Shown piece after piece: positions 62,008-64,000 of a stretch of 64,000 nucleotides of DNA (its first letter is position 1; the number at the start of each line of letters is the position of its first letter). The DNA comes from Shewanella sp. KX20019 (GTDB lineage: Bacteria; Pseudomonadota; Gammaproteobacteria; Enterobacterales; Shewanellaceae). The position numbers were made by a program, and so were the translations under genes. The stretch spans positions 558,001 to 622,000 of the forward strand of contig NZ_CP068437.1 in the NCBI RefSeq assembly GCF_016757755.1, given 5' to 3'. The notes under the pieces were generated by a model. The model made no database searches and was not told the DNA's origin. It saw only the letters and a program-made list of their open reading frames with translations.

Positions 62008-62050
62008 CACGTAGGTTATTTGTTATTTTTATTAGCAAATAACATACGTG
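62008..62050. promoter_or_regulatory. Long inverted repeat overlapping the lacZ start region
   Basis: CACGTAGGTTATTTG (62008-62022) and CAAATAACATACGTG (62036-62050) match at 14 of 15 positions around a 13-bp spacer. In lacZ mRNA this would be a stem ending just before the ATG at 62004. It could be a repressor operator or a translational switch. It does not resemble a textbook LacI or GalR operator. Confidence 0.7.
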
Positions 62051-62107
62051 ATCACTAGAATAATGTATACAATTTAAAGGCTGTTTTGTTACGAGGTACG
62101 TTAAAAG

Positions 62108-63748
62108 TTAGCTAATCTTAGCCTCATTAGCATGGTTAACCGCATCTGGGTTATCAGGTTCAGTGCCATTGGGACTCAGTAACTCTTTGACTACATGGTC
62201 GACAAAACCCGCACCAGCAGCCTCGTATAAGTTGTAAATACTGTGTACTCCGGACTCACTGAGCGACTCAGCATCTTCTTTATATTGCACTATCGCGCTT
62301 AGTTTACCTCGGTAATCTAGCCGTTTTAGTTGCTCAACCGCAAACAAGTTACCCACATGATGTGGCATGGCAAGTAACACCAGTTCAAGATTGGGAGCAT
62401 TATCCAGTTTCTCCCAAAAATCGGTATCTGAAGCGTCTCCTTGCACCACGTTGCGGCCCTGCTTTATATGGTAATCGACCAGATCTTGCTTATGTTCAAT
62501 TCCTAAGATCTCACCATCATATTGGGTTCGCAGCTCGTCATATGCTCCGCAACCAATGCGGCCCATTCCTAAGATCAGAAACCTTGGATTACCAACATGT
62601 ATAGGGCGATCCTCTGGGTGCAGTGGGTGTTTCTCTAAACGCTGTAACCGACTTTGATACTTTTGGTAGAGTCTATTTGAAGCGATATTGAGCGGCGCTG
62701 AGAACAAAAAGCTGAAACTGAGGGCGACCGCTAGAATAATCATCCATTGAGGTGGTAACCAACCTTTTGAGGTTGCAACAGCGGCGACAATCAAGCCAAA
62801 CTCACTGTAATTACCTAAGCTGAAAGATGACAGCAGTGAGGTACGAGAGCGCAGCTTAAAGTGGGTCAACAGGTAGAGGAATAATAGGATTTTAATCGGT
62901 ACTACTAATACCAATATGGCGGCCAAACCAATATCGGAGAAGGTCGGTAGACCATTGAGGCCAACGGTTAAGAAAAATGCGACTAAGAATAGCTCTTTAA
63001 AGTAAAACAGTGATTTTGCCAGCTCTGACGATTTTGGGTGTCCCGCCAACAGAATACCAATGACGAGTGCACCGAGATCCGGCTTTAGACCAACGACCTC
63101 AAATAACCATGCACCCATAACTAGCGCCATGACTAAACCGAAAAGTACCAGTAGTTCTCCATGACCGACGCGGTCAAACGCCTTGTAAATAAGTGGTTTT
63201 GCTAACGGCAGTAGCAGTAAGCATAACGCCCAGTATGAGGGAATATCGCCTTTGGAAATCGTCAAGAATGCAACCGCAAAGATATCCTGCATAATTAAGA
63301 TACCAATCGCGACTCGACCATAGAGCGACTGCATATCACCTTTATCTTCAAGGATTTTTACCGCAAAAATGGTGCTAGAGAAACTTAAAGCAAACGCCAG
63401 CAGCCCTAGTTGGTTGAGCTCAAGTCCTGTTAATTGCTCTAAGCCGAGTAAGCCTAACAGTTTTAACAGTGGGATGAAAAACAGCATTGAGCCGAGCAGG
63501 TGCAGGCTGGAACCAGCCCAAACCTCGACTTTAAATAGACTGCGAATATCCAGCTTAAGACCAATGGCAAACAACAGTAAAGTAACGCCCAAGTTTGCCA
63601 ATTGCTCTAGCATTGGCAAACTCGATTCTTCAATTCCAAATAAAAACAGTACAAATCCCGCAACTAGATAGCCGATAAGTGGGGGCAGTCCCACACGGCT
63701 GACTAGCATGCCGCAGGCTAAGGTGATGATGAGTATAGCGGGTTCCAT
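62108..63748 (-). CDS. CPA2 cation:proton antiporter with TrkA-N domain (Kef/YbaL-like)
   Basis: A 546-residue protein with about twelve membrane segments (residues 1-365; PPLIGYLVAGFVLF, LLLFAIGLKLDIRSLF and EFGLIVAAVATSKG are family-like). It ends in a cytosolic TrkA-N Rossmann domain from about 395 (ILGMGRIGCGAYDEL, with GDASDTDFWEKL). The layout fits E. coli YbaL (558) more closely than KefB/KefC. Expected role: potassium or proton exchange gated by nucleotide. RBS AAGGAG. It is a separate gene from the lactose operon, 98 bp upstream of lacZ on the same strand. Confidence 0.88.
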   Translation of the reverse strand: MEPAILIITLACGMLVSRVGLPPLIGYLVAGFVLFLFGIEESSLPMLEQLANLGVTLLLFAIGLKLDIRSLFKVEVWAGSSLHLLGSMLFFIPLLKLLGLLGLEQLTGLELNQLGLLAFALSFSSTIFAVKILEDKGDMQSLYGRVAIGILIMQDIFAVAFLTISKGDIPSYWALCLLLLPLAKPLIYKAFDRVGHGELLVLFGLVMALVMGAWLFEVVGLKPDLGALVIGILLAGHPKSSELAKSLFYFKELFLVAFFLTVGLNGLPTFSDIGLAAILVLVVPIKILLFLYLLTHFKLRSRTSLLSSFSLGNYSEFGLIVAAVATSKGWLPPQWMIILAVALSFSFLFSAPLNIASNRLYQKYQSRLQRLEKHPLHPEDRPIHVGNPRFLILGMGRIGCGAYDELRTQYDGEILGIEHKQDLVDYHIKQGRNVVQGDASDTDFWEKLDNAPNLELVLLAMPHHVGNLFAVEQLKRLDYRGKLSAIVQYKEDAESLSESGVHSIYNLYEAAGAGFVDHVVKELLSPNGTEPDNPDAVNHANEAKIS

Positions 63749-64000
63749 ATTGCTCCTTGCAAGAGGTTATTATTCAATCCGGATTAAATAACAGCGGGTT
63801 GTACTCGCCACTATTCGAATTGATATTATGACGCACCATTGTACTTTAATTTCATGAAGCTTAACTGAATTTTGGCAACTATTTTACCGTTTACCTATGG
63901 TATAAGGACCCGCTCGGCGGCTAGGGGTGGCTACTTTCAACAGAAAATTTGGGTTACTACCAGAGCTATCCCCAAACCAGAAAAAAGCCCCTCAGGTCAA
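63749..64000. other. Right-edge intergenic region
   Basis: 252 bp upstream of the Kef-like gene, presumably holding its promoter. The last bases (AAAAAAGCCCCTCAGG) look like one half of a terminator stem cut by the window edge. No gene is visible. Confidence 0.35.

Noticed and set aside
1..64000. tRNA or rRNA genes
   Set aside because: I noticed no cloverleaf-like or rRNA sequence while reading; short RNA genes could still be missed without a covariance search.

Overview
The window looks like a chromosomal segment of a marine Shewanella (Gammaproteobacteria). The signs are many c-type multiheme cytochromes (an octaheme tetrathionate reductase homologue, an OmcA/MtrC-type decaheme lipoprotein, a small CctA-like tetraheme), a classical MetJ methionine regulon, an FNR/EtrA-type box, and repeat families that I recall from Shewanella genomes. 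The genus is inferred from gene content and was not verified by search.

Layout. (1) 1-14693, minus strand: a type I secretion operon. Two ABC half-transporters with complementary defects and an HlyD-type adaptor are followed by a giant VCBS/Ig-like repeat adhesin that runs off the left edge. The adhesin gene carries a 249-bp hexanucleotide repeat coding for alternating Thr-Gly, and nine near-identical 303-bp (one 294-bp) units. (2) 14953-20136, minus: an alpha/beta-hydrolase lipoprotein, a small membrane protein, and a respiratory cluster (monoheme cytochrome c, DUF3373 outer-membrane barrel, octaheme cytochrome Otr). (3) 20583-22403: an SDR oxidoreductase divergent from a LysR regulator. (4) 22404-26053: an accessory island. 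It has a modular Shewanella-type repeat cluster, two integron-like gene cassettes with attC-like sites but no integrase (one cassette gene frameshifted, one encoding a YdeI-family protein), a small unknown gene, an AraC remnant and a MITE-like element. (5) 26054-34620: a TraF/FadL-like outer-membrane protein, a TauE permease, and the methionine regulon metJ / metB-metL / metF with MetJ boxes. The 3' end of metF has been tandemly copied twice downstream of the gene. Two small zinc/cysteine proteins and a 51-bp x3 repeat follow. (6) 34671-43308: housekeeping genes deaD, an M28 peptidase, uvrA, a YajR-like MFS transporter and ssb. (7) 43590-51719: an anaerobic electron-transfer region. An orphan decaheme OmcA/MtrC-type lipoprotein lies between two paralogous LysR regulators. 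Beyond them is an FNR-box-preceded operon of a DUF2726-like membrane protein, an NrfB-like pentaheme, NrfC-like and NrfD-like subunits and a tetraheme cytochrome, with no terminal reductase. (8) 51959-62010: a periplasmic solute-binding protein, a small acidic protein, and a lactose/galactose operon (secreted GH2 beta-galactosidase, sodium/sugar symporter, galT, galK, galM). (9) 62108-63748: a Kef/YbaL-type cation:proton antiporter.

Working together. The secretion operon probably exports its own giant adhesin. The two cytochrome regions look like separate anaerobic respiratory branches. The lac/gal operon suggests hydrolysis of beta-galactosides outside the cytoplasm, sodium-coupled sugar uptake and a Leloir pathway whose galE is not in the window. 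The best candidates for something undescribed are the asymmetric ABC pair with its repeat adhesin, the reductase-less Nrf-like module beside an orphan decaheme cytochrome, the integrase-less cassettes, and the tandem copies of the metF 3' end.
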